Source of the DNA: CAWDJT01 sp963828705
Lineage (GTDB): Bacteria > Desulfobacterota > Syntrophobacteria > Syntrophobacterales > Syntrophobacteraceae
Length of the DNA stretch: 64,000 nt
Direction of reading: 5' to 3'
Assembly: GCA_963828705.1 (NCBI GenBank)
Contig: CAWHGA010000002.1
Location: 1 to 64,000, forward strand
Part shown: positions 16,992 through 27,117 of the stretch, piece after piece
How the letters are laid out: every line of letters begins with the position of its first letter
Position numbering within the stretch: the stretch's first letter is position 1
Position numbers and translations under genes: made by a program
Notes under the pieces: generated by a model
Databases searched by the model: none
Told to the model about the DNA's origin: nothing
Seen by the model: the letters and a program-made list of their open reading frames with translations, nothing else

Positions 16992-19211
16992 ATGAAAAGG
17001 CTCTAATAGGTGTGATTGTTTACTTGGTTCTCGGTTTGTGGACGGAGTATGTCGGCGCAGGCTGAGGAAGGAGAGGCCAAACTTGAGGAAATCGTCGTTA
17101 CCGGAGAAAGGATTGTCACGCCAACCAAACAGACCAAGCGAGAGCGTTTATACCGGCAAGGAAGTCACCAGAAAAGGTATTGAAATCGAGGGCAGCAAAG
17201 CCAACACCAGCGTCTACAACGCCATCGATGTCCTCCCTGGAATCAGCGTGGAAAGCGTAGATCCTTATGGGCTTGGCCGCGGAACAAAGGAGCATTCGCG
17301 TCCGGGGTGTGCGGGGATATCTTGGGTCGATGTCGGTTGAGGGCGTTCCCAACTGGGGCGGGAACCCCATCGGCCCCCGGGAGTATATTTACGATACCGA
17401 GAACTTCCAAGGCATTGCGGTTTACAAAGGCGGGGTCCCCGGGGACCTCGGAACCGGTATTGGGTCGCGCGGAGGGGCCATAGAACTGAGACCTCGATGG
17501 CCGGAAGAAAACTTCGGTGCCGATCTCACCATGGGCCTGGGCTCATGATCAGTATTATCGGTCGTTTTTGCGAGTTGATTCGGGACGCCTTACCAACCAC
17601 GGGTACTCGTGCATCGCCTTTCCTATTCCTATACCGACGCCGACAAGTGGAAAGGCCCGGGCGATCTCGGCCCACGGAATAATGTCAATTTCATGGTGGA
17701 GCAACCGGCCTGGGGTAAGGATAGTGTCAAGATCTGGTTCAATTATAACGATGTCGAACAGGATCTTTATAGGGCGCTCACCTACTCGGAAACTCAGGAT
17801 TTCAACAAGAATTATAGGAAAGATTATAACAATGATTTAACTGGCAAAAAGGCCCAGGATATCTATTACTACAAATACAACCATGCCGACCTACGGAATA
17901 CGGATGTTCTTTCCATCATTCCGATAACGTTGAACGAGACTTTCAACTGACTTTTAAACCCTACTTCTCGCAGGAAGATTCGGAAATCTTGGGGGGGTGA
18001 CCTCCTCGGGCGGGACCATTCAAAAAAGGATCAGAGATGTCGAAAGATATGGCCTGATTTCGGAAGCGACCGCCACCTTTTCATCGGTCAAGGCCACCGT
18101 CGGCTACCATTGTTGAAGCCACCGACATGAAGATCAACACTAAGAATTATGATCCGGTCGACCATGGCGTATCAGGGATGGGGAAACTATGGCGAAAATG
18201 ACGACAACGGCATGCTCAACAGCCCGTATTTGAAGTTGGCTGGAAAGCTATGGAATTTCGACTGGCAGGCGGGGGTCAAGTATTTTCATTACGCCGACCC
18301 GGCCAGCCGTGGATTTGCGTGGAACTCAACAACCAACAGTCTGGTTCGAGCACCCGACTATGACAGAGCAGCCAGAGAATATGATGATTATTTCCCGTCG
18401 GTCGGACTCAGTTATAAGATCTTGGATTCTTTGGAAGTATATGGCAGTTACGGCAAGAATTTTATTCGACCCTATTCATATCAACCGCTCGTAACTCTAT
18501 ACAAGCCAAAACATAGCTCTACGTTTCGGCAGGCAGGTGTTACCATGGACGGATATGTTTGAAGGGTTTGGTATGGAAATCTCGGACAATTTGGAATTGG
18601 GCGCCCGCTTTAAGCACGATTGGTTCGAAATCATGCCTACCATCTTTTATTCCAAGAACCGTAACCTTCTGACGACTGTTTATGATCCTAGAGTGAACCT
18701 CAACTATCAGCAGAATATCGGGAAAGCCACTGGGTATGGTTTCGAATTCGAGACAAACTTACATATAACCGATAATCTCACGTTCTTCGTCAATCCAACC
18801 TATTGCAGTATGACCTATGATGAGGACTTGACTTATCAGGGATATACTTTGAGTGCGAAAGGACAGACAAGTGGTCGATACGCCGGAATGGTTAGTTAAG
18901 ACTGGATTGATTTTAAAGTATTGCCGGAGTGGAAATTGTGCCAATGGTCCGCTATGTTGGTGAAAGATATGGTGATGCGGAGCATAAGGAAAATGTTGAC
19001 GACTATTTCTTGGCTGATCTAAAGATATCCTATACCATGAAGAATATATCAATTGTTGAAACAGCGAAGCTTTCTCTTGAGTTGCAGAATATTTTCAACA
19101 ACAAATATGTGTCCTTGATCAATGCAAGTGACGATAGCAGGTCTGGAAGTACCAGCTACTATGTGGGGGCGCCTTTTACCGTCGTTATGAAAGTTGTCCA
19201 TGGAGTTTTAG
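16992..19211 (+). CDS. TonB-dependent outer-membrane receptor (multiple frame breaks)
   Basis: ATG 16992 follows GGGAGG. A hydrophobic leader (LIGVIVYLVLGLW) is followed by a TonB box-like EEIVVTGERI. The plug domain has YNAIDVLPGISVESVDPYGL, SIRVRGVRGYLGSMSVEGVP and GIAVYKGGVPGDLGTGIGSR. The barrel follows, and the last strand ends VVMKVSMEF at TAG 19209-19211. At least eight breaks occur. Several are two-base pairs synonymous either way (gcag, acca, tcat, cttg, gttg). Corrected size is about 735 aa. It is AT-richer than its neighbours after 17.6 kb. It likely feeds the ABC transporter upstream. Confidence 0.8.
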
Positions 19212-19367
19212 TGCCGCTCGGCGAGCCATTCGCGGTGGACTCAAGGTCGAAGGGTCGATGGCATAGCTGCCTTTGCAAAGCCGCTCCCCTCGGAAGCCTG
19301 GCGGGAGCGCTCGCTGGGGCCGGAGAGCATGTCCCATAGGGTGGAATTCTTTGCATGGGGGACGGCC

Positions 19368-20265
19368 ATGACCTGAGTGAACCATGGGCAGGATTCATCG
19401 GCAGTGCGTTTATCTGGAAGCTCAATCGGGAAGGCATTGACGACATTTTCGTGGTCGACTCCCTGGGAGCCGGGGAGAAGTGGAAGAACCTGAGCGCATT
19501 GTGCTATTCGCAATATCTTCACAAAAGCGCATTACTCCGGCAGGTGACTACCAATACCCTGTCCTTCGCCCCCGATGCCATCGTCCACATGGGCGCCTGT
19601 TCATCCACCACGGAGCGGGATGCCGACTATCTCATGGAAAACAATTACCGCTTCACAAGAACCCTTGCCGAATGGGCAGTTGCCCGGCAAATACGGTTTC
19701 TCTATGCCAGCAGCGCAGCCACCTATGGTGGCGGTGAAGCCGGGTTTTCCGACGAAACCGACCTTGCCGGACTGGCACCTCTAAACATGTATGGCTACTC
19801 AAAGCATGTCTTTGACTTGTACGCGGAACGTACCGGTCTGTTGAAACAGATTATCGGCCTGAAATTCTTCAATGTTTTTGGTCCCAATGAATATCACAAA
19901 GGGGATATGGCGAGCGTTGTCTACAAGGCCTTTCATCAGATCAAGGAGACAGGGCGGGTGCAGCTTTTTGGGTCTTGCCGGGAAGGATTGTGCCGATGGC
20001 GAGCAGAAGCGTGACTTTGTCTACGTGAAAGATTGCGTTGAGGCGATGTGGTGGGTTTTGGCACATGGGGAAGTGAATGGTCTTTTCAAGTTCGGAACAG
20101 GCCAGGCGCGTTCCTGGAATGAGCTGGCGCAGGCCATCTTTGCGGCCCTTGGGAGACTGGCCGCAGATCGACTTCATGCCTATGCCCAAACCTTTGCGTG
20201 AGAAGTACCAGTACTTCACTCAGGCCAACATGGCGCGCCTGCATGCCACTGCTGTCAGGCCCTAT
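19368..20265 (+). pseudogene. hldD: ADP-glyceromanno-heptose 6-epimerase (hldD), truncated and frame-broken
   Basis: Clear HldD-like SDR: GFIGSAFIWKLNREGIDDIF, VHMGACSSTTERDADYLMEN, RFLYASSAATYGGG, MYGYSKHVFDLY (Tyr-x3-Lys), KFFNVFGPNEYHKGDMASVV and KRDFVYVKDCVEA. The N-terminal glycine loop is garbled near 19371-19390. Frame breaks at gga-t and ggg-a pairs are synonymous and probably technical. Homology stops near QYFTQANMARL, so the last roughly 50 residues are missing and AT-rich DNA follows. The gene is probably truly truncated by the higBA-bearing segment. Confidence 0.75.
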
Positions 20266-20342
20266 CTATTAGGAATTAAGATATAATTTAGTCTCAACTA
20301 TTCCTGTTTGACTTTATTAACGCGATGCGTCACTAGCAAGGC

Positions 20343-20624
20343 ATGATAAAAACGTTCAGGTGCAAGGAGACTGAAAAGATTTATGGCAGGAGGTTCTCCC
20401 GCAAGTTGGCGCAGGACATCCAGAGGCTAGCAATGCAGAAGCTCTGGATGCTTGATGCTGCACCTGACCTGAACTCGCTCCGCGTCCCTCCATCAAACAG
20501 ACTTGAGCGTCTATCGGGCGATAGGGAGGGGCAGCACAGCATTCGCATCAATGACCAGTGTCGCATCTGCTTCAGGTGGCTTGACGGCGATGGCTTCGAC
20601 GTCGAGATAACGGACTACCACTGA
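20343..20624 (+). CDS. higB: HigB-family toxin (RelE superfamily)
   Basis: 93 aa: MIKTFRCKETEKIYGRRFSR, KLWMLDAAPDLNSLRVPPSN and RLERLSGDREGQHSIRINDQ, then CRICFRWLDGDGFDVEITDY. This is the HigB killer family that cleaves ribosome-bound mRNA. The toxin gene precedes the antitoxin, as is usual for higBA, with a 13 bp gap. Confidence 0.92.
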   Translation: MIKTFRCKETEKIYGRRFSRKLAQDIQRLAMQKLWMLDAAPDLNSLRVPPSNRLERLSGDREGQHSIRINDQCRICFRWLDGDGFDVEITDYH

Positions 20625-20637
20625 GGAGAGTTGAGGG

Positions 20638-20949
20638 ATGGAAATGGAAGAGAACAAGATACCCCCAATCCACCCAGGGGCAATCCTCCTTGAGGAGTTT
20701 CTGAACCCGATGGGAATCACCCAGTATCGGCTTGCTAAGGACATACACGTTCCAGCAAGGCGCATCAATGAGATAGTGCTGGGGAAACGTTCTATTAGCG
20801 CGGATACGGCACTCCGATTGGGACGTTACTTTGGCATGTCGCCGCAGTTTTGGTTGAACCTCCAGACCCATTATGATCTGGAGGTCGAAAGTGATAGGCT
20901 TTCCGGCAGGCTTGAACAAGAAGTGAAGGTGCGTGCCAATGTGGCCTGA
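20638..20949 (+). CDS. higA: HigA-family antitoxin
   Basis: 103 aa with an HTH_3/XRE domain: PPIHPGAILLEEFLNPMGIT, YRLAKDIHVPARRINEIVLG and SADTALRLGRYFGMSPQFWL. It binds HigB and represses the operon. ATG 20638 is preceded by gaggagagttgaggg. Confidence 0.93.
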   Translation: MEMEENKIPPIHPGAILLEEFLNPMGITQYRLAKDIHVPARRINEIVLGKRSISADTALRLGRYFGMSPQFWLNLQTHYDLEVESDRLSGRLEQEVKVRANVA

Positions 20950-21257
20950 TGGATGGGCCGCTGGTATCTCCCAATTCATGTTGTCTCGGCCGAAGCTTCA
21001 ATGCCGGCTGTTGCTGGAAAGCTTATACAGATCCGATGGTCGTCGCGATTGACGCTATTTACCACGGATGGGAGGCTGCAGCATGACAAGGGAGGAGAGA
21101 AAGTGACGAAGTCACCTTGTTCCTTCGGCAAGCGTCTCTGGGCGGTTGGCCACAAGCCCTTATGAGTTGTGTCTGCACGCCCTGACGGAGGTTCTTGCCG
21201 GGGTGTCGCAGGCGTCAGGCAGGCAATCTCACCAGAAGTTCAACATGGAGGATCATC
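20950..21257. other. Gene-free gap
   Basis: 308 bp between higA and pfk. I see no gene, repeat or clear terminator here. Confidence 0.5.
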
Positions 21258-22361
21258 ATGGGTAAGAAACGCGTTGGCATTCTCACCGGCGGCGGCGACT
21301 GCCCGGGCCTCAATGCCGTCATTCGCGGGGTCACCAAGACCGCCATCCAGCTCTTCAACTGGGAAGTTGTTGGATTCTTCGATGGATTCCTGGGACTTAT
21401 TGAGAAGCGCTTCGAGACCCTGACCTTCGAAAAGGTTTCCGGCATCCTGAACCAGGGTGGTACCATCCTGGGATCCAGCAACAAGGCCAATCCTTTCGCC
21501 CATTGCATCGGCGAAGGGGCGGAGCTCCGCAAGGTGGATGTCTCCGATGATTGTATGGAGTTCTATCACGATCTTGGTTTGGACGCGCTCATCTGTGTGG
21601 GGGGCGACGGCACCATGACCATTGCCGGTGAACTGGCCGCCAAGGGAGCCAACGTGGTGGGCCTTCCCAAGACCATCGACAAGGATCTGGAGGAAACCGA
21701 CGTCACCTTCGGTTTTGACACCGCTCGAGGTGTGGCCACCGAAGCCCTGGATCGCATCCACACCACGGCCCAGTCCCACCACCGCGCAATGCTGGTCGAA
21801 GTGATGGGCCGCAACGCCGGCTGGCTGGCACTGGAATCGGGCTTGGCCAGTGGTTCCGACGTCATTCTCATCCCGGAATTGCCATACGATATCGCGGAAG
21901 TGAACCGTGTGGTGAGGCAGCGCAGCCTTTTCGGCCAACGTTTCAGCATCGTGGTGGTGGCCGAAGGCGCCAAGCCGGAGGGCGGGAACCAGGTGGTGCA
22001 AAAGATCGTGGCGGACAGCCCCGACCCGGTGAGACTTGGCGGGATCAGCCACGTGATTGCCAGGCAGATTGAAGAAGCCACCGGCATTGAAAGCCGCGTG
22101 ACCATCCTCGGCCATGTACTGCGCGGCGGTACGCCGAGTGCCGCCGATCGGGTGCTGGCCACACAATTTGCGGTGCGTGCCGTGGAAATGGTGGCGGAGG
22201 GTCAATTCAACCACATGGTGGCCATGCAGCACAACCGGATGGTGGCTGTCCCCTTGGAAAAGGTGATGGGGCGCCAACGCCTGGTACCGCCCGATTCGCC
22301 GCTGGTACGAGCCGCTCTGGCGGTGGGCACCAGTTTTGGCTGCAACCTGAGTTCAGGATGA
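21258..22361 (+). CDS. pfk: 6-phosphofructokinase, group III type (ATP- or PPi-dependent)
   Basis: 367 aa. GILTGGGDCPGLNAVIRGV binds phosphate donors, ICVGGDGTMTIAGELAAKG the nucleotide loop, and LPKTIDKDLEETDVTFGFDT the catalytic loop, with Asp acting as base. EVMGRNAGWLALESGLA binds sugar phosphate. It phosphorylates fructose 6-phosphate. Gly in GGDGT favours ATP while Lys in PKTID is usual for pyrophosphate enzymes, so the donor is uncertain. ATG 21258 follows GGAGG. It is intact, unlike many neighbours. Confidence 0.93.
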   Translation: MGKKRVGILTGGGDCPGLNAVIRGVTKTAIQLFNWEVVGFFDGFLGLIEKRFETLTFEKVSGILNQGGTILGSSNKANPFAHCIGEGAELRKVDVSDDCMEFYHDLGLDALICVGGDGTMTIAGELAAKGANVVGLPKTIDKDLEETDVTFGFDTARGVATEALDRIHTTAQSHHRAMLVEVMGRNAGWLALESGLASGSDVILIPELPYDIAEVNRVVRQRSLFGQRFSIVVVAEGAKPEGGNQVVQKIVADSPDPVRLGGISHVIARQIEEATGIESRVTILGHVLRGGTPSAADRVLATQFAVRAVEMVAEGQFNHMVAMQHNRMVAVPLEKVMGRQRLVPPDSPLVRAALAVGTSFGCNLSSG

Positions 22362-22552
22362 CGGTGGCACCTCAATAGCTGAAGGCCAGCAACCTGGATT
22401 CCGGCCCGCTCCCTTCGCTGGGGCAGGATCTGCGCGGGAATGAGGAAGACCGGCCCTCACGGTGACCCAGTGATTACTTACGTGTGATCAGATACGATAG
22501 GCCGGGACACGACCTCGCCCGATTACACGCAAACTCAAGGAGGAACAACGCG

Positions 22553-22960
22553 ATGAAAAGATGCTTCTTGTTTAGTCTTATTGCTGTACTACTTTTGGGG
22601 TATTGGATCGTACCAGCTGCTTGTGCTGACAACATGAAAAATTTGCCCATAATTTCGGGGGCGAAAGAGAAGCCCTGCGAAGACAACGAGAAAGGTGCTT
22701 GTATCGAAAGCCCAACACTTAGGATGGAAGTGTTGTCGGCTGAAAGTGTAGACGCTGTCGTGAAGCAGCTCCTACTACTATCCAAGGAACAAGGATGGAA
22801 GATGAGCAAGGTTTCAGGTGCTCGGGATTTTCGGTATCAAAGCTCGAACAGTAAGGGATTTTCATTACTATGGGCAATCGAAAAGGTTGGCCGGGATAAA
22901 GATAAAAGCAAACAACAAGGTCTCTACTACATTTATTATTGGAAGATTTATGGGGAGTAG
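22553..22960 (+). CDS. Small secreted protein of unknown function
   Basis: 135 aa with a signal peptide (MKRCFLFSLIAVLLLGYWIV, cleavage near ACA-DN) and a mixed-charge mature domain ending GLYYIYYWKIYGE. ATG 22553 follows AAGGAGG. Two Cys in CEDNEKGACIE could form a disulfide. I do not recognise a family. It is convergent with the next gene. Confidence 0.65.
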   Translation: MKRCFLFSLIAVLLLGYWIVPAACADNMKNLPIISGAKEKPCEDNEKGACIESPTLRMEVLSAESVDAVVKQLLLLSKEQGWKMSKVSGARDFRYQSSNSKGFSLLWAIEKVGRDKDKSKQQGLYYIYYWKIYGE

Positions 22961-23017
22961 CCGCAAATATCTTTTCCGTGTCCGTTGGAAATTTAGAGCT
23001 TACGCCCGGGAATCGGC

Positions 23018-23392
23018 TCATTCAATCGATTCGACATCAAGGAAATCCGGTCCACCATCGACAGGATAACCTTGGATCAAATACCCTGAAACCCTTACCT
23101 TTCTGCCAACATGCCGATCAAGGTCGATGTTGTTACTTCTCAAGGCATACAACGTTTTCCCATTATCGTTTACCAAAACGTGTGTTCCATACATATACGA
23201 TGTTGTCCCCTGTCCCTTTATGATTCCTACAGATATTGCCTTAACTCTTGGCGTTTCAAAGATAGGTATTGTCGGCTTCAGGGTTGGCGAAGTTAGATCC
23301 CTCGAAGGTTCTATCGCCATAGCATTCGAGATGACTGACATGAGTAACAGCACTGATACGATGAAATAGTTGACTGATCGCAGATGATGCAT
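23018..23392 (-). CDS. Secreted OB-fold-like small protein
   Basis: 124 aa. Signal peptide YFIVSVLLLMSVISNAMA, then a segment HVLVNDNGKTLYALRSNNID followed by RHVGRKVRVSGYLIQGYP, with the look of a periplasmic OB-fold. No enzymatic motif. The neighbouring IS4 element inserted just upstream of its start (start 23392, IS edge 23435), so its promoter may be displaced. Confidence 0.65.
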   Translation of the reverse strand: MHHLRSVNYFIVSVLLLMSVISNAMAIEPSRDLTSPTLKPTIPIFETPRVKAISVGIIKGQGTTSYMYGTHVLVNDNGKTLYALRSNNIDLDRHVGRKVRVSGYLIQGYPVDGGPDFLDVESIE

Positions 23393-23423
23393 AGTGTACC
23401 TCGTGAAATTATTGAGCGGGAGA

Positions 23424-23434
23424 ATGCTGCGGTT
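23424..23434. repeat. Target-site duplication, left copy
   Basis: atgctgcggtt, identical to 24680-24690 on the other side of the IS4-family element. Confidence 0.85.
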
Positions 23435-24679
23435 TCACTACCGGACACTTTTTCGCTCCTGCATTGCCGGGCCACGGGTTATCTTTTGTCGGTAAGGCCC
23501 AAATTCCAGAAGGCGTAAGGAATGCGCCATCCACGCTCCAGGAAGTAATCGAGAAGCCGCAGCCCCAATTGAAACAGACTCAGGTCACAACGGTCTGCGC
23601 GGTGGATGGCTCGTTGCCTGTCATTTTGCAGCGCCAAGCAACCAAGATAGATGATCCAGTGGTACGCCAAACACGCTGCGATCATAAGACGGCTCAAGCG
23701 CGCGGGATCTGATAGGTGACTCTTGTGAAGGTTGAAACCGCGGCTCTTCTCGTCGGAAAAGAAGGTCTCGATGTGAAAGCGTTTTCCATACAACTCGCAG
23801 GCATCCTCAGAGGATGCCACATTGCTGACGAGAAAGATCGGCTCCTTGCAGTCTTTCCTCCACCAGCACAAGGCCAGCACCGGGCCGTATCTCTTGTGGG
23901 TGAACTGGCACTCGGGTACATCCAGACAGCCACCGGGTTGCATGCCGACGGCCATGTCTGCAAACTGAAAGCTCTCGCCTTCCCAGCGGAGCGTGATGTT
24001 GCAAGCGGTGCGACAGACATACTGCCAGCCCCATTGATGAAGCAGGGCCTGGAGGTTGCAGCCATCGAACTCGCCATCACCCAGAAAAACGACTCGGGCA
24101 TCGGTGGGGATCAATGCCGCAACTTCTCGGATCAGAGCCATGTGTGCCTCTTCGGAGAAATGCCCCTTGTTGCCCTTGGCTACCTTCCAGGCAAGGGGCA
24201 AAGCACGCTTTTTGTAAACCAGCGCTACCATCAGGGCCACACAACCGCGTCCAACAAGGCTCCCATCCATGACCAACACCAGCGGCAGGTGCGACAGACT
24301 GGCGAGGAGCATCCTTGCAAACGGAAGAAAATAGGTTTCGGCATCAAGGGCCTCGTTTTTCAGACAGCGACTGATCCGCTTCTCGCGACTCGCTGCCAAG
24401 GCCGTGTCCGGGATCTTCAGGGCCACTTTGGGAAGATGACAACTGCCTGTGCTAACGATGCCGCACATGAGACCGGCCAACGTATTGAGCCGTCTTCCGA
24501 AGTTACCTTGAACGCCTTGTGCGCACAGTTTAACCAGGGCCTTGTGAACCGCTTTGAAGATTTTTTGCTGTCGCTCATGGCAGCCTCCTTAGGGTTGCTG
24601 GTTACTTGGGTTAAACCAGTTTTAGACTACCATGCAGCGTTTCTGCCGAAGAGCCCAGGAAAAAGTGTCCGGTAGTGAA
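23435..24679 (-). mobile_element. IS4-family insertion sequence, complete (1245 bp)
   Basis: Bounded by perfect inverted repeats tcactaccggacacttttt (23435-23453) and its complement ending at 24679. An 11 bp direct target duplication flanks it, a length usual for IS4-family elements. It contains one transposase gene. Intact ends and duplication indicate a recent insertion. Confidence 0.92.
23479..24578 (-). CDS. IS4-family transposase (possible one-base deletion near the start)
   Basis: DDE transposase: LVLVMDGSLVGRGCVALMVA (first Asp), RVVFLGDGEFDGCNLQALLH (second Asp) and ELYGKRFHIETFFSDEKSRG (YREK-like motif with the catalytic Glu). ATG 24578 follows AAGGAGG. The N-terminal segment SDSKK-IFKAVHKALVKLCA joins only if one A is restored in the run of six A near 24557. 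This is the only clear deletion-type break around here. About 366 aa. Confidence 0.88.
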
Positions 24680-24690
24680 TGCTGCGGTTA
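24680..24690. repeat. Target-site duplication, right copy
   Basis: atgctgcggtt, matching 23424-23434. Confidence 0.85.
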
Positions 24691-24800
24691 ATGGCCAGCT
24701 GACCATCAGTACTTGGGAGGCCAATTGGAACTGAGACAGGACAACTTCTTGTTTGCAGAAAAGCAAGAGTTATTTTGCTTGTCAGATACATAATCTCTGC

Positions 24801-25076
24801 TTATCCGGCCGAGGGGATCCAAAAGGCTATTTCCGGTGGTTTGTCTGCTGTAATCCAAGGATATCTCCCTTCCAGCTCTTCCAGTCGTTGTTTTACGTAA
24901 TACACCCGCACCCGCATGACCTCATCATCGGGTTCGGCTCTAAGGGCGGCCTCAGCATCGCGCAAGAGTGTCCTCAGCTCCAGGTACTCCCGTTCAACGT
25001 GTTGGTGTTCTTTGTGAAAGGTGGAAAGCTGATCCAGTAGCCAGTCAACATCCCCGTAATCGATAGGAAGCGTCAT
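24801..25076 (-). CDS. Small acidic coiled-coil protein
   Basis: 91 aa starting MTLPIDYGDVDWLLDQLSTF, with heptad-like stretches HVEREYLELRTLLRDAEAAL and YYVKQRLEELEGRYPW. ATG 25076 has GAGGAG upstream. No family recognised. It could be a small regulatory or toxin-antitoxin component, but no partner is evident. Confidence 0.55.
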   Translation of the reverse strand: MTLPIDYGDVDWLLDQLSTFHKEHQHVEREYLELRTLLRDAEAALRAEPDDEVMRVRVYYVKQRLEELEGRYPWITADKPPEIAFWIPSAG

Positions 25077-25642
25077 AGTTTCACTCCTCAATGCACCACG
25101 TGTGCCTCTACAACTATCTCCACAAAGCGATCATCCAAGCGAACCATCCCATGGCTGGAATTCTACCAAGCCGAGAGGCAGAAAACCATCTGGATTTGCG
25201 AAGGCGCATTGGGACCCGGTTTGGGGGTGGCCCTATTTTTGTGATCGCGTGGGTATGCCCTATTCCAATGGCAACGAACCAACCTCCATGATCGAAAAGC
25301 TGTTCGATACCAGTATCCCTTCAGGGTGCTTTCCGGGCGCCACCGGCTCCCTGCGCCCAAAGCGGGCCAAACACCCTGGTATCGTCACCTATTCCACCGC
25401 AGCCCAAGGTCCTTCTGCCTTCATGAGGTTGTTCAGACCGCCATTCACCCCTTGTGATTTCCCCCCGAACCATCCATAATGGCCGCAAGCGAGCGCGAGT
25501 CGGCTGCTAATTTTCCGATCCACAATCCCAGTGTCTTCCCACCGCTCATTGGTTCAGTCCAACTCGACCTTTTCGTCGGCTGCGCGCCGCAAAAACTCTT
25601 TATCGTTATACGGCTGAGACCGAGATCGAACACGAGGTACCT
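25077..25642. other. Gene-free stretch
   Basis: Open frames on both strands are Pro/Arg-rich and lack ribosome sites or family features. I see no gene or repeat. Confidence 0.45.
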
Positions 25643-25897
25643 ATGGCGATGGCTAGGAAGTATTCGGAGCTTCGTAAAATGACGAAGGACGAACTGATTG
25701 CTGTCTACGATCAGTTGACGAAGAACACGGTCGTTGGGACAGGTTTCTATATCGAGGAGATAGCTCGGCGAGATAGTCAGGAACAGACGATTCGGATACT
25801 TGAGCTGACTCACCAGATGAAGAATTTAACGGTGGTGATCACGTTCCTTACAATCGTCAATCTCATTCTTGTGATTGTAAGTCTTTTTCTTAGCTAA
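25643..25897 (+). CDS. Small tail-anchored membrane protein
   Basis: 84 aa: a charged N-terminal domain (ARKYSELRKMTKDELIAVYD), then a C-terminal membrane helix (LTVVITFLTIVNLILVIVSL). gaggt precedes ATG 25643. The layout resembles small tail-anchored proteins in mobile DNA. Function unknown. Confidence 0.6.
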   Translation: MAMARKYSELRKMTKDELIAVYDQLTKNTVVGTGFYIEEIARRDSQEQTIRILELTHQMKNLTVVITFLTIVNLILVIVSLFLS

Positions 25898-26093
25898 AGT
25901 GCGGAACGCGAAGATAGCCTTATAACTTTCGTTCCAGCGGACTGGGCGGGAGGCGTGGTGACTTTACATTGAGCTTTTTGGCGCCAAGTCGTTAAACTCC
26001 GCATTAGCCTCTTGCGCTCCACGCAAGGACAACGGGTTGTCCGTGTCATCGGTGGAATATTATGTCGGCAGAGAACTTGATGGAGGCGTCTTC

Positions 26094-26549
26094 ATGAAAA
26101 ATAAAAAATCTATCTCCTATTTACTGTTTCTTCTTCTTGTGATTCCTCAACTTGCACTTGCAGGAGACCTGAGCAAAACGGTACTGGCTGAAATCAAAAA
26201 AGGGCACTCCGAAGTATGGAATGCAATAATGAAGTATGGCCCGGCCAAGAGGATAGATGCCTATCAGGAGGCAATGAATTCTCATCGTGAAGATCAGAAA
26301 ATGGAAAGTCCCTTTTGGATAGGATACTTTTTTGCCATATGGGAATCTGAACAGACTGTATCAAAAGTCCAAAACAATTCTGCCGCCATAGCATCATCAA
26401 GCACCTTCGCCATAAAAAGCTTTAAACGATTCAGGCATTTGCAAAAGAATTATAACATCTCAGATGATAAGCTTTTGAACACGCTTGGAATCAAGAAGTC
26501 ATTAAAAACAGTTTTTGCTCAATGGGATCAGCTAGTTTCAATTCAGTAA
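26094..26549 (+). CDS. Secreted helical protein of unknown function
   Basis: 151 aa with a signal peptide (KNKKSISYLLFLLLVIPQLA, cleavage near ALA-GD). The mature helical domain is rich in Lys, Ser and Asn (VLAEIKKGHSEVWNAIMKYG). ATG 26094 was chosen because it starts the signal peptide and follows ggagg. It is AT-richer than the surroundings, suggesting transfer. No family recognised. Confidence 0.6.
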   Translation: MKNKKSISYLLFLLLVIPQLALAGDLSKTVLAEIKKGHSEVWNAIMKYGPAKRIDAYQEAMNSHREDQKMESPFWIGYFFAIWESEQTVSKVQNNSAAIASSSTFAIKSFKRFRHLQKNYNISDDKLLNTLGIKKSLKTVFAQWDQLVSIQ

Positions 26550-27117
26550 AGGTGGAAAGGTGGGTTCCCCGGATAACTTCTTATCCGGGGACGGAGCGGA
26601 GGAGGGCCAGGAATGCGACTGCCGCAAACAGGAGAAGGGCAGTGGAGTGCAAGGTCTTTGATATTCGCGGCCATGCTCGTTTTGTAACCTTGAAAGGGAG
26701 AAGCCTGAGTAAATGTGTGCGGGTGGGGTCGGGCCACGACAACATGAAGATTTTCCAACTGAAGATATGAAAATGATGGTGTATTTTGATCAAAACTGCA
26801 TTTTTGGGGTCAAAATTGGCACTCTAAGGAAGAGAAGTAAAGCGAGCCGGGATCGGATGGGGTCGGCCCACTATAAATGTTGACCTCACATAATAGGTTC
26901 CCCAATTGTTGGCTCTTTGAGGGCTCAAGGTACTGATTTGGGGTCGGGAATCGACTCAGTTATCGAAAGTGGTGAAGAACATGACCCCAGCCAAACGCCC
27001 TTACTCGGCCGAATATGCCCGGCTTATAACCCATCGGCGCCACAAAAGCGAATTATGGACGGCATTGTTGGGCGTCGTCGAATTGACCACAAGTCAGGGG
27101 GTTGATACTATTTCTCC
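26550..27117. other. Gene-free stretch with one hairpin
   Basis: A hairpin ccccggataac/ttatccgggg (26567-26590) lies just after the preceding gene and may terminate it, though no T-run follows. I see no gene in the rest. Confidence 0.5.

Noticed and set aside
25091..25479. Plus-strand frames with Pro-rich product
   Set aside because: No ribosome site or similarity; composition typical of non-coding GC-rich DNA.
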